Shown here: positions 1-4,840 of the stretch, piece after piece
Position numbering within the stretch: the first letter of the stretch is position 1
Layout: each line of letters begins with the position of its first letter
Source of the DNA: Sulfurimonas sp.
GTDB taxonomy: Bacteria > Campylobacterota > Campylobacteria > Campylobacterales > Sulfurimonadaceae
Assembly (NCBI GenBank): GCA_027056465.1
Contig: JALUKS010000018.1
Coordinates: forward strand, 1-5,738
Direction: 5' to 3'
Length of the DNA stretch: 5,738 nt
Position numbers and translations under genes: made by a program
The notes under the pieces: generated by a model
The model's input: the letters and a program-made list of their open reading frames with translations, nothing else
The model's database searches: none
What the model was told of the DNA's origin: nothing

Positions 1-30
1 CAAACTAAAATAAATGAGGTAAATTTTTGA
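1..30 (+). CDS. 3' end of an upstream gene, probably threonyl-tRNA synthetase (partial)
   Basis: Reading frame 1 is open from the window edge and ends at TGA (28-30), giving the tail Q-T-K-I-N-E-V-N-F. The other two forward frames stop at 4-6 and 11-13, so this is the only frame that could end next to infC. Its TGA overlaps the TTG start of infC (27-29) in a TTGA stop/start arrangement typical of translationally coupled genes. In Campylobacter and Helicobacter the gene directly before infC is thrS, so that is the expected identity. Nine residues cannot prove it, and no symbol is assigned. It is also possible that no gene ends here. Confidence 0.45.
   Translation, partial: QTKINEVNF
16..19 (+). 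promoter_or_regulatory. Ribosome binding site that fixes the infC TTG start
   Basis: GAGG lies 7 nt before TTG 27-29. An in-frame TGA at 15-17 rules out any earlier start. The next in-frame ATG (54-56, residue 10) has no Shine-Dalgarno-like sequence before it, so the TTG is the preferred start. Confidence 0.7.
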
Positions 31-545
31 ACCAAAAGAAAAACCGTGTCATAATGAATGACGATATCCGTGCGACAGAAGTAAGATGTAATGTAGATGG
101 AGCAGAGTCTCTAGGTGTAGTATCTATTGATGAAGCTATGGAAAAAGCAAATGAGTTAGATTTAGATTTAGTTCTTATAGCACCAAACGCAAAGCCACCT
201 GTTGCAAAGATTATGGACTACGGTAAGTTCAAGTATCAAGAAGAGAAAAAACTTAAAGAACAGCGTAAAAATCAAGTGAAAATTGTTGTTAAAGAGATTA
301 AACTCTCCGTTAAAATCGCTGAAAACGATATGAACTTTAAAGTAAAACATGCAAGAGAATTTTTAGAAAAAGGTTTTCATGTAAAATTTAGAGTATTTTT
401 ACGTGGTCGCGAGATGGCTAATCCAATGGCAGGAAAAGAGGTTCTTCTTCGCGTTTGGCCAATGGTTGAAGACATCGGTGTCATGGAAAAACCACCTAAG
501 TTTGAAGGTCGTTACTTCAATATGTATGTAATTCCTCAGAAGTAG
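27..545 (+). CDS. infC: Translation initiation factor IF-3
   Basis: IF3 binds the 30S ribosomal subunit in the cytoplasm, keeps it apart from 50S and checks start-codon/initiator-tRNA pairing. The 172-residue product has the usual IF3 length. It shows the N-terminal domain (about 10-75) with the family signature around residues 56-71 (KPPVAKIMDYGKFKYQ), a charged Lys/Glu-rich linker (about 72-90), and the C-terminal domain with KEIKLS (89-94), KHAREFLEKG (107-116) and RGREM (126-130). The start is TTG with GAGG 7 nt upstream. A non-ATG start is notable because IF3 itself discriminates against such codons, and in E. coli the AUU start of infC is the basis of autoregulation. The upstream frame overlaps the start (TTGA). 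The rpmI-rplT pair that follows infC in many bacteria is not downstream here. Identity is secure; autoregulation is inferred. Confidence 0.97.
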   Translation: MNQKKNRVIMNDDIRATEVRCNVDGAESLGVVSIDEAMEKANELDLDLVLIAPNAKPPVAKIMDYGKFKYQEEKKLKEQRKNQVKIVVKEIKLSVKIAENDMNFKVKHAREFLEKGFHVKFRVFLRGREMANPMAGKEVLLRVWPMVEDIGVMEKPPKFEGRYFNMYVIPQK

Positions 546-564
546 TAATATACTTATCATTTCC

Positions 565-585
565 TAGAGAGCTAACTGCTCTCTA
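565..585 (+). terminator. Hairpin after infC, weak or partial terminator
   Basis: A perfect 8-bp stem (565-572 with 578-585, TAGAGAGC/GCTCTCTA) encloses a 5-nt loop, 20 bp after the infC stop. The following bases are pyrimidine-rich (C/T) but not a run of T, so this is not a textbook intrinsic terminator. It could be a 3'-end stabilising or processing hairpin. It lies before the next gene's own promoter, which suits a transcription-unit boundary. Confidence 0.45.
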
Positions 586-612
586 TCTCCTCCTCTTCCC
601 TATGATTTTCAA

Positions 613-641
613 TATAATATAAATATAATAAATGTTATAAT
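613..641 (+). promoter_or_regulatory. Extended -10 promoter for the YeeE pair
   Basis: TGTTATAAT at 633-641 is a perfect extended -10 (TG at 633-634, TATAAT at 636-641), predicting transcription from about 648 and a leader of about 20 nt. Two more exact TATAAT hexamers lie at 613-618 and 624-629, spaced 11 and 12 bp, within an almost pure A/T stretch. No clear -35 box is seen, as is usual for sigma-70 promoters of Campylobacterota, where A/T periodicity replaces it. Confidence 0.65.
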
Positions 642-669
642 GCTGCTAATAAATCAGTAAAGGATATTA

Positions 670-1185
670 ATGATTAGAAAAATGCCTTGGTGGCTTGGTG
701 GTATATTTATGGCAGGGCTATTGCTCTTTACTTTCGCTGCAATTGGTGCAGGAAGACCTCTTGGAGCATCTACTTATGTTCCTTATTTTGCAGGAGTTCT
801 CTTTAATTTAGATCCAAAAGAGTATCCATATCTTCAAGAAGTACACAATGCAGGTGCTTGGGAAGGTGTTATGCTTTTAGGTGCACTAGTTGGTGGGTTT
901 TTAACTTCTGTTTTTGTAACAAAAACTTTTAAGTTTAGTGTTATGCCTCCTGCTTGGAAAAAGTACAAAAACAACTCTGTGAAGTCTCGACTTATTTGGA
1001 GTTTTATTGGTGGATTTTTACTTATTGTAGGAGCTAGACTTGCTGGAGGGTGTACAAGTGGACACTTTTTAAGTGGTATGAGTCAAGGAGCGATAAGTAG
1101 TATGATTTTCGGTGGAGTAGTTCTAGCAACTCTTCTTATAACTGGAAAATTCTTTTATAACAGTGAGGCAGCAGATGATAGATAG
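670..1185 (+). CDS. YeeE/YedE-family half-transporter, first subunit (sulfur-compound transport)
   Basis: This 171-residue inner-membrane protein belongs to the YeeE/YedE (DUF395, sulfur transport) family. Hydrophobic segments lie at about 8-28, 63-84, 108-125 and 138-160. The family hallmark loop is GARLAGGCTSGHFLSG (121-136), with the invariant-type Cys128 inside GGCTSGH. The well-studied members are single chains of about 350 residues with two related halves. Spirochaeta thermophila YeeE moves thiosulfate along conserved cysteines. Here one half is a separate gene and the next gene supplies the other. The start ATG has AAAGGA at 659-664, 5 nt upstream. The substrate is not shown by sequence: thiosulfate or another sulfur species is likely, with selenium-linked YedE an alternative, though no TusA/YedF-like gene is adjacent. 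Pairs of this kind are also known as PmpA/PmpB. Confidence 0.88.
   Translation: MIRKMPWWLGGIFMAGLLLFTFAAIGAGRPLGASTYVPYFAGVLFNLDPKEYPYLQEVHNAGAWEGVMLLGALVGGFLTSVFVTKTFKFSVMPPAWKKYKNNSVKSRLIWSFIGGFLLIVGARLAGGCTSGHFLSGMSQGAISSMIFGGVVLATLLITGKFFYNSEAADDR
1165..1168 (+). promoter_or_regulatory. Ribosome binding site that decides the start of the second YeeE gene
   Basis: GAGG lies 6 nt before ATG 1175-1177, inside the end of the preceding gene. The alternative in-frame GTG at 1163-1165 overlaps this site and has no Shine-Dalgarno of its own, so ATG 1175 is the better start. Confidence 0.65.
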
Positions 1186-1753
1186 AATACTTAGTATATT
1201 TACAACAGTTGGACAAGAATCACATGGTTCTGTAGGAGTTGTACTCTTTATAGGTTTCATCTTTGGCGTGATAGTGCAGTACACTCGTGTAGCAGAGTTT
1301 GAAAAGATTGCTGGTTTTGCAATGTTGAGGGATACTATAGTACCTAAGATGCTCTTTTTAGCGATAGGTATAGCAAGTATTGGTCTCTATTTTATGGTTG
1401 AAATGGGATATGCTCAGTATCATATTAAGCCTGTTATTCTTGGTGGACTTATCGTTGGTGGTGCTATATTTGGTATAGGAATGGCTATCTTAGGAAAGTG
1501 TCCTGGAACTGGTCCTGTCTCTATCGCTGAGGGAAGGATAGATGTCCTTGTTGGAGCAGTTGGAGGTCTCTTTGGCGGACTTTTTTTCACTCTCTATTAT
1601 GATAAATTTAAAATGATTATGGGTACAAGTTTAGGTAAACCAACTTTAACTACAATATTTGTTGGTCATGAGGGTTTAGCAATGCTACTCTTTGGGATTG
1701 CTCTTATAATAATAAGTATTATCATCCCACTTCGTGAGCTAGACGATAAGTAA
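1175..1753 (+). CDS. YeeE/YedE-family half-transporter, second subunit
   Basis: This 192-residue membrane protein is the partner half of the preceding gene. Hydrophobic segments lie at about 21-37, 58-75, 87-107, 123-142 and 166-186. The conserved loop is GKCPGTGPVSIAEGR (107-121), with Cys109 in a KCPGTGP motif. This differs from the GGCTSGH of subunit one, as expected if the two halves specialised from one duplicated fold. Combined length (171 + 192 = 363) matches a full-length YeeE. The gene overlaps the previous one by 11 bp, with its Shine-Dalgarno inside that gene, which implies an operon with coupled translation and a heteromeric complex. A GTG four codons upstream (1163) is a less likely start. 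Both subunits probably import or pass a sulfur compound such as thiosulfate across the inner membrane; the exact substrate is inferred from the family. Confidence 0.87.
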   Translation: MIDRILSIFTTVGQESHGSVGVVLFIGFIFGVIVQYTRVAEFEKIAGFAMLRDTIVPKMLFLAIGIASIGLYFMVEMGYAQYHIKPVILGGLIVGGAIFGIGMAILGKCPGTGPVSIAEGRIDVLVGAVGGLFGGLFFTLYYDKFKMIMGTSLGKPTLTTIFVGHEGLAMLLFGIALIIISIIIPLRELDDK

Positions 1754-1770
1754 AAAAGTGTAATTAAGTA

Positions 1771-1803
1771 AGCGAAAAATCTCTACTTAGAGATTTTTGC
1801 TTT
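1771..1803. terminator. Bidirectional intrinsic terminator between convergent operons
   Basis: A 10-bp perfect stem (1775-1784 AAAAATCTCT with 1789-1798 AGAGATTTTT) has a 4-nt loop. Further pairing is possible outside it if G1774 is bulged (GC 1772-1773 with GC 1799-1800). The stem ends in A5/T5, so either strand gives a hairpin followed by U-rich RNA. It serves the YeeE operon reading right and the MFS gene reading left. The MFS stop codon (1783-1785) lies at the stem/loop boundary, so the last MFS codons are part of the terminator. Confidence 0.8.
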
Positions 1804-3108
1804 AAGATCTTCTTCTTCCATCTTTGCAGTTACATACTTGACAACTACAACATCTTCCGTTTCATTTATGTACCACTCTGCGATATGTTCACTCTCTAAA
1901 GCATTCAATTTATCAAAATTAATATCCTCTTGAGCAATATAAAGATGAGAATGTTTCACTGGATTTTGGAGTTTAAACAGAGTCCATACTAACCAGAGAA
2001 CAACGATAGCTGAGATTGAAATAGCTAAACTTTCACGGTCGGAGATGTCAAGATAAAGCCCAGCAAATGTACCACCTAGGAAAGTAGCAAAGTATGCAGA
2101 GGAGTTTGAGATACCAAGTGCAGCACCTTTTTGGTGTACCTTTGCAAACTTAGAGATCATAGACTGCACAAGTGGCTCCATCATATTAAACGCTACAAAG
2201 AACGCCACTACACCAAGAACAAATACTACACTAGAGTGCGTAAAGCCCATGATAAGAAAAGATGTTAAAAAGAGAACGATACTTATAAGAAATATCTGCT
2301 TAGGGATATTTTTCTTCTCGCCAAAAACAGCAGCAGGTCCCATAGCGATAAGTCCCGCTACCATTGCAGGAACATACGCCATCCAGAGATCACTCTTCGC
2401 CCAGTTAAACCCATACTCTGGCTTCGTAAGGAGAATAGGGATGAGCACAAACGCCACAGTCATAAGACCCTTTTGCATAGTGTTGATGATAATCATATTT
2501 AAAAGGTTACTATCTTTTAAAATATCTGAAGTTTTTGATTTGTTATGATAGATATGCTTAATCTTTGGAGGTGTTGGCACTTTCGTAAAAAGAACACCAA
2601 TGGCTAGAACAGCAAGAACAGCAGTGATAAGAAAGATAACACTAATTCCATAATGAGAAGCGATAACAGGTCCAAGCCCCATAGCAAGAGCAAAACTCAT
2701 AGCGATAAATCCACCCATGATAGCCATAGCGTGACCACGAACTTTCTCTTCAACAAGATCAGAAATCATAGCAGTGACAACAGAACCGATAGCCCCAGCA
2801 CCTTGTAAGAAACGTCCAAGCATAAGTGTGTAGATGTCAGTTGCATAAGCAGAGATAAGTGAACCTACAAGGAAGATAAGTAGCCCGATAAGAATAGTCG
2901 GCTTACGACCTATCTTATCACTAAGGGTTCCAAATGGTACTTGAAAGATAGCTTGAGTAAGGGCATAGCCACCAACAATGACACCGACAAGTAGAGGTGT
3001 AGCACCCTTGAGGTCAAGTGCATAAACGGAGAGGACTGGTAAAACGAGAAAGAGTCCTAAAAATCTTAAAAAAAGAATGGAGGAGAGAGGGAGTACTTTT
3101 TTGAACAT
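1783..3108 (-). CDS. MFS transporter, YajR-like, with C-terminal cytoplasmic domain
   Basis: This 441-residue inner-membrane protein is a 12-helix major facilitator, probably a proton-coupled exporter. Motif A is present at 60-70 (GTLSDKIGRKP), the RFLQGAGAIG motif B region at 99-108 (Arg99), and a GLGP motif C-like segment at 144-147, a pattern of drug:H+ antiporters. A long polar loop (about 178-203) joins the two six-helix halves. After the last helix (about 365-380), residues 386-441 are soluble and predicted by eye to fold as strand-helix-strand-strand-helix, including IAEWYINET (409-417) and VVVVKYV (420-426). This matches the small YAM domain at the C terminus of E. coli YajR, which has a similar total length (about 454). 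The start ATG has AAAGG (3115-3119) 6 nt upstream. It is convergent with the YeeE operon and divergent from rdgB. The substrate is unknown; the YajR assignment is by architecture. Confidence 0.88.
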   Translation of the reverse strand: MFKKVLPLSSILFLRFLGLFLVLPVLSVYALDLKGATPLLVGVIVGGYALTQAIFQVPFGTLSDKIGRKPTILIGLLIFLVGSLISAYATDIYTLMLGRFLQGAGAIGSVVTAMISDLVEEKVRGHAMAIMGGFIAMSFALAMGLGPVIASHYGISVIFLITAVLAVLAIGVLFTKVPTPPKIKHIYHNKSKTSDILKDSNLLNMIIINTMQKGLMTVAFVLIPILLTKPEYGFNWAKSDLWMAYVPAMVAGLIAMGPAAVFGEKKNIPKQIFLISIVLFLTSFLIMGFTHSSVVFVLGVVAFFVAFNMMEPLVQSMISKFAKVHQKGAALGISNSSAYFATFLGGTFAGLYLDISDRESLAISISAIVVLWLVWTLFKLQNPVKHSHLYIAQEDINFDKLNALESEHIAEWYINETEDVVVVKYVTAKMEEEDLKAKISK

Positions 3109-3125
3109 ATAAAGCCTTTAGATTG

Positions 3126-3131
3126 TATAAT
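3126..3131 (+). promoter_or_regulatory. Candidate -10 box for rdgB
   Basis: An exact TATAAT lies 51 bp before the rdgB start. A TTGAAC at 3101-3106 could act as a poor -35 with an over-long 19-bp spacer. A second weaker hexamer, CATAAT at 3154-3159, is possible but would leave a very short leader. The box sits only 6 bp from the opposite-facing MFS -10. Confidence 0.4.
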
Positions 3132-3137
3132 GTCGCA

Positions 3138-3143
3138 ATTATA
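3138..3143 (-). promoter_or_regulatory. Candidate -10 box for the MFS gene
   Basis: On the minus strand the hexamer is an exact TATAAT, preceded by a run of seven T (3147-3153 region read in reverse), the usual upstream feature of Campylobacterota promoters. It predicts a start near 3131 and a leader of about 23 nt carrying the AAAGG site. Confidence 0.5.
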
Positions 3144-3181
3144 TTAAAAAAAGCATAATAAGCACCTATAAGGAATAGTAA

Positions 3182-3769
3182 TTGAAATTAGTTTTAGCAA
3201 CCTCTAATAAAGGTAAAGTACGAGAGATAAAAGCGATGTGTGAAGATTTTGAGGTGATACCTTACTCTGAACTTATCGAAGAGTTTGAGATAGTAGAAGA
3301 TGCAGAGACCTTTAAGGGTAATGCCCTTTTAAAAGCCCATGCCGTTTTTGACGCGCTTGAGGATGATGATATTATCGTTATCGCTGATGATAGTGGGATA
3401 AGTGTCGATGCACTAGAGGGCGACCCTGGGATCTATAGTGCAAGATATGCAGGAGAAGATGCTAATGATAAAGATAACCTTCATCTCCTTATGCAAAATA
3501 TCAGAGCTAAAGGCATAGAGAGTTCCCCTGCATTTTATACAGCTGCGATAGCTATAGTAACAAAAGATGTAGAGAGAACTGTACATGGATGGATGTATGG
3601 AACGGCACTCACAGAGGCAAAAGGAGAGGGTGGATTTGGCTATGACCCTATGTTTATACCACTAGGGTATGATAAAACATTAGGGGAGTTAGATGATGAG
3701 ATAAAGAGAGAACTCTCTCATCGCTCTCAAGCCCTAAGCCTTGCGAAGAAACTCTTGAAAACTCTATAA
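3182..3769 (+). CDS. rdgB: XTP/dITP diphosphatase (non-canonical purine NTP pyrophosphatase, RdgB/HAM1 family)
   Basis: This cytoplasmic enzyme hydrolyses dITP, ITP and XTP to the monophosphate and pyrophosphate, keeping deaminated purines out of DNA and RNA. The 195-residue length is normal for the family. The N-terminal nucleotide-binding motif ATSNKGKVREIK is at 6-17. IADDSGISVDALEGDPGIYSARYAG (67-91 overall) contains the metal/catalytic aspartate Asp70. GGFGYDPMF is at 150-158 and SHRSQAL at 179-185, all intact. The start is TTG at 3182-3184; it gives the expected N terminus (M-K-L-V-L-A-T) and has AAGGA (3170-3174) 7 nt upstream, so the non-ATG start is well supported. The gene is divergent from the MFS transporter and its end overlaps, by 6 bp and in the opposite direction, a small minus-strand ORF. 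Confidence 0.96.
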   Translation: MKLVLATSNKGKVREIKAMCEDFEVIPYSELIEEFEIVEDAETFKGNALLKAHAVFDALEDDDIIVIADDSGISVDALEGDPGIYSARYAGEDANDKDNLHLLMQNIRAKGIESSPAFYTAAIAIVTKDVERTVHGWMYGTALTEAKGEGGFGYDPMFIPLGYDKTLGELDDEIKRELSHRSQALSLAKKLLKTL

Positions 3770-3856
3770 AAATTTTAGGCTTAGTTTATAAAATTGTTCT
3801 TCAAGTGAATCGAAAAGTATATGTAAGTGGTCGTTATATCTGCTAAGTATTTGCAT
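3764..3856 (-). CDS. Small 30-codon ORF downstream of uppP, unknown function
   Basis: The reading frame encodes 30 residues (starts M-Q-I-L-S-R-Y-N, ends S-L-K-F-L). I do not recognise it. Support for it being real is the translation signal: AAAGGAG at 3862-3868, 5 nt before the ATG, the strongest Shine-Dalgarno in the window. A promoter-like TGGTATAAA lies 45 bp upstream of the ATG. The peptide mixes leucine, phenylalanine, isoleucine and tyrosine with charged residues (Asp9, Asp16, Glu19, Glu20, Lys24, Lys28), which could form one amphipathic helix; no signal peptide or clear membrane span is seen. Its TAG overlaps the end of convergent rdgB by 6 bp. It lies 64 bp after uppP on the same strand, so it could also be expressed from that transcript. 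It might instead be a leader peptide, part of a small RNA, or a chance ORF. Confidence 0.45.
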   Translation of the reverse strand: MQILSRYNDHLHILFDSLEEQFYKLSLKFL

Positions 3857-3864
3857 GATATCTC

Positions 3865-3886
3865 CTTTAACATTAAGTTGTTAAAG
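3865..3886 (-). promoter_or_regulatory. Hairpin covering the small ORF's ribosome binding site
   Basis: An 8-bp perfect inverted repeat (CTTTAACA at 3865-3872, TGTTAAAG at 3879-3886) has a 6-nt loop. In the minus-strand RNA its 3' arm contains the first four bases (AAAG) of the AAAGGAG Shine-Dalgarno, so folding would partly hide the ribosome site. No U-run follows, so it is not a normal terminator. Confidence 0.45.
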
Positions 3887-3900
3887 AAGATAAAGCAATC

Positions 3901-3909
3901 TTTATACCA
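3901..3909 (-). promoter_or_regulatory. Extended -10 promoter candidate for the small ORF
   Basis: The minus strand reads TGGTATAAA, an extended -10 (TG, one base, TATAAA). It predicts a start near 3894 and a leader of about 38 nt. T tracts on this strand at 3918-3920 and 3929-3933 lie roughly a helical turn apart upstream, as in Campylobacterota sigma-70 promoters. Confidence 0.45.
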
Positions 3910-3931
3910 TTAGTGAGAAATTAGTGAGAAA
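3910..3931. repeat. Perfect 11-bp tandem duplication at the uppP stop codon
   Basis: TTAGTGAGAAA occurs twice without a gap (3910-3920 and 3921-3931). On the minus strand the inner copy holds the last uppP codons and its TAA (3921-3923). The outer copy lies just after the stop and reaches the TG of the extended -10 candidate. Gain or loss of a copy would leave the UppP protein unchanged but shift the spacing of upstream T tracts relative to that -10. Confidence 0.9.
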
Positions 3932-4691
3932 AAGTAAGAAGAAGTAATCCAAAAAGGATTCTATATATACCAAAAGAGACAAAAGTAAACCTCTCTAAGA
4001 ATTTCAAAAAGAGTTTGATAGTGAGATAGGCTACGACAAACGCTACGACAAACCCTATGCCAAGAGTGAGAAGATTTGCATCGTTAAACTCTTTGTAGTG
4101 TTTGAGAAGGTCAAAAGCAGTCACGGCACTCATCACGGGAAACGCAAGAAGAAAACTAAACTCAGCACTCGCTTTTCGACTTAGCCCAACAAGAAGTGCT
4201 CCGATGATGGTAGATCCAGCACGCGAAGTTCCTGGAATAAGTGCAAAAATTTGAGCAAATCCTATCACAAGTGATTGTTTCATAGAAATCTGCTCCACAT
4301 CATCAAGCATCTCTTCCTCTTTTGGAATAAAAAATTTCTCAACAATTAAGAAGACTATACCACCAACGATAAACATAGTCGCTACTATATTTATACTAAA
4401 AAGTGCTTTTATCTGATGAGAGAAGAGAAATCCAACAACTCCAATAGGGATAAATGCAGCAAAAACCTTAATCCACAAATCTATCTTTTGGAGTGTGAAC
4501 TTCTCTTTATAGTTAAAAACAACTGCCAAAATCGCTGCAAATTGGATGATAACCTCATAAGCTTTGGTAACACTTGTCTGGTCTATTCCCAAAAACTTAC
4601 TCGCTACAATGAGATGACCTGTTGAGGAGATAGGCAGAAACTCTGTAAAACCCTCTATAATACCTAAAATGATTGATTGAACTATATCCAT
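3921..4691 (-). CDS. uppP: Undecaprenyl-diphosphatase (BacA family)
   Basis: This integral membrane phosphatase converts undecaprenyl diphosphate to undecaprenyl phosphate, recycling the lipid carrier for peptidoglycan and other envelope glycans; extra activity gives bacitracin tolerance. The 256-residue product is near the family's usual 260-270. The first active-site motif is EGFTEFLPISSTGHLI (13-28), with Glu13, Glu17, Ser22/Ser23 and His26. The second is IPGTSRAGST (152-161), with Arg157. These correspond to the (E/Q)xxxE and PGxSRSxxT signatures; the Ser after Arg is Ala here, a small departure from consensus. About eight hydrophobic segments fill the rest. The ATG has AAGGA (4698-4702) 6 nt upstream and an extended -10 box before that. 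It is divergent from the aminotransferase gene. A perfect 11-bp tandem repeat spans its stop codon. Confidence 0.96.
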   Translation of the reverse strand: MDIVQSIILGIIEGFTEFLPISSTGHLIVASKFLGIDQTSVTKAYEVIIQFAAILAVVFNYKEKFTLQKIDLWIKVFAAFIPIGVVGFLFSHQIKALFSINIVATMFIVGGIVFLIVEKFFIPKEEEMLDDVEQISMKQSLVIGFAQIFALIPGTSRAGSTIIGALLVGLSRKASAEFSFLLAFPVMSAVTAFDLLKHYKEFNDANLLTLGIGFVVAFVVAYLTIKLFLKFLERFTFVSFGIYRILFGLLLLTFSH

Positions 4692-4714
4692 ATTTTTTCC
4701 TTAATAAAAATGTA

Positions 4715-4723
4715 ATTTTAGCA
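4715..4723 (-). promoter_or_regulatory. Extended -10 promoter for uppP
   Basis: The minus strand reads TGCTAAAAT (TG, one base, TAAAAT) directly after a run of seven T (4724-4730). It predicts transcription from about 4708, with a leader of about 17 nt containing the AAGGA site. Confidence 0.6.
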
Positions 4724-4752
4724 TAAAAAAATAGGGTTTCTAAAGAATATTT

Positions 4753-4761
4753 TGCTATAAT
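4753..4761 (+). promoter_or_regulatory. Extended -10 promoter for the aminotransferase gene
   Basis: TGCTATAAT is a perfect extended -10 (TG at 4753-4754, TATAAT at 4756-4761), preceded by T/A-rich sequence. It predicts a start near 4768 and a leader of about 73 nt. No -35 consensus is evident. An 8-bp inverted repeat (TTTCTAAA 4737-4744, TTTAGAAA 4771-4778) is centred on the box. Confidence 0.65.
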
Positions 4762-4840
4762 ACAAGGTTTTTTAGAAAAATAAGGTTTTACCATATTTTT
4801 TGCACATCGAGAGATGATACCTGAAACATTAGGAAATTAT

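Noticed and set aside
168..350. 60-residue minus-strand ORF inside infC
   Set aside because: It lies wholly inside a secure gene, has no family features and reflects the A-rich coding strand read backwards.
1163..1174. GTG start giving the second YeeE subunit four more residues
   Set aside because: It has no Shine-Dalgarno upstream, while ATG 1175 has GAGG at ideal distance.
2249..2548. 99-residue plus-strand ORF inside the MFS gene
   Set aside because: It is antisense to a well-supported transporter with intact motifs, and the sequence resembles no known protein.
3734..3784. Inverted repeat CTAAGCC/GGCTTAG at the rdgB 3' end as a terminator
   Set aside because: The arms are 7 bp with a 37-bp loop and no T run follows, so it is unlikely to terminate transcription.
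4416..4794. Two ORFs (4416-4625 plus, 4597-4794 minus) over uppP and its upstream region
   Set aside because: Both overlap the motif-bearing UppP frame and show no domain. The minus one only shares the start region in another frame.
4814..4840. Upstream in-frame ATG for the aminotransferase (nine extra residues)
   Set aside because: Only a weak GAGAG directly abuts it. The family normally begins close to the TPGPTP motif, and ATG 4841 has AGGA 6 nt before it.
4801..4840. Possible thiamine-type riboswitch suggested by ATACCTGAAAC in the aminotransferase leader
   Set aside because: The remaining conserved blocks of a THI box are absent and the leader is too short (about 73 nt).
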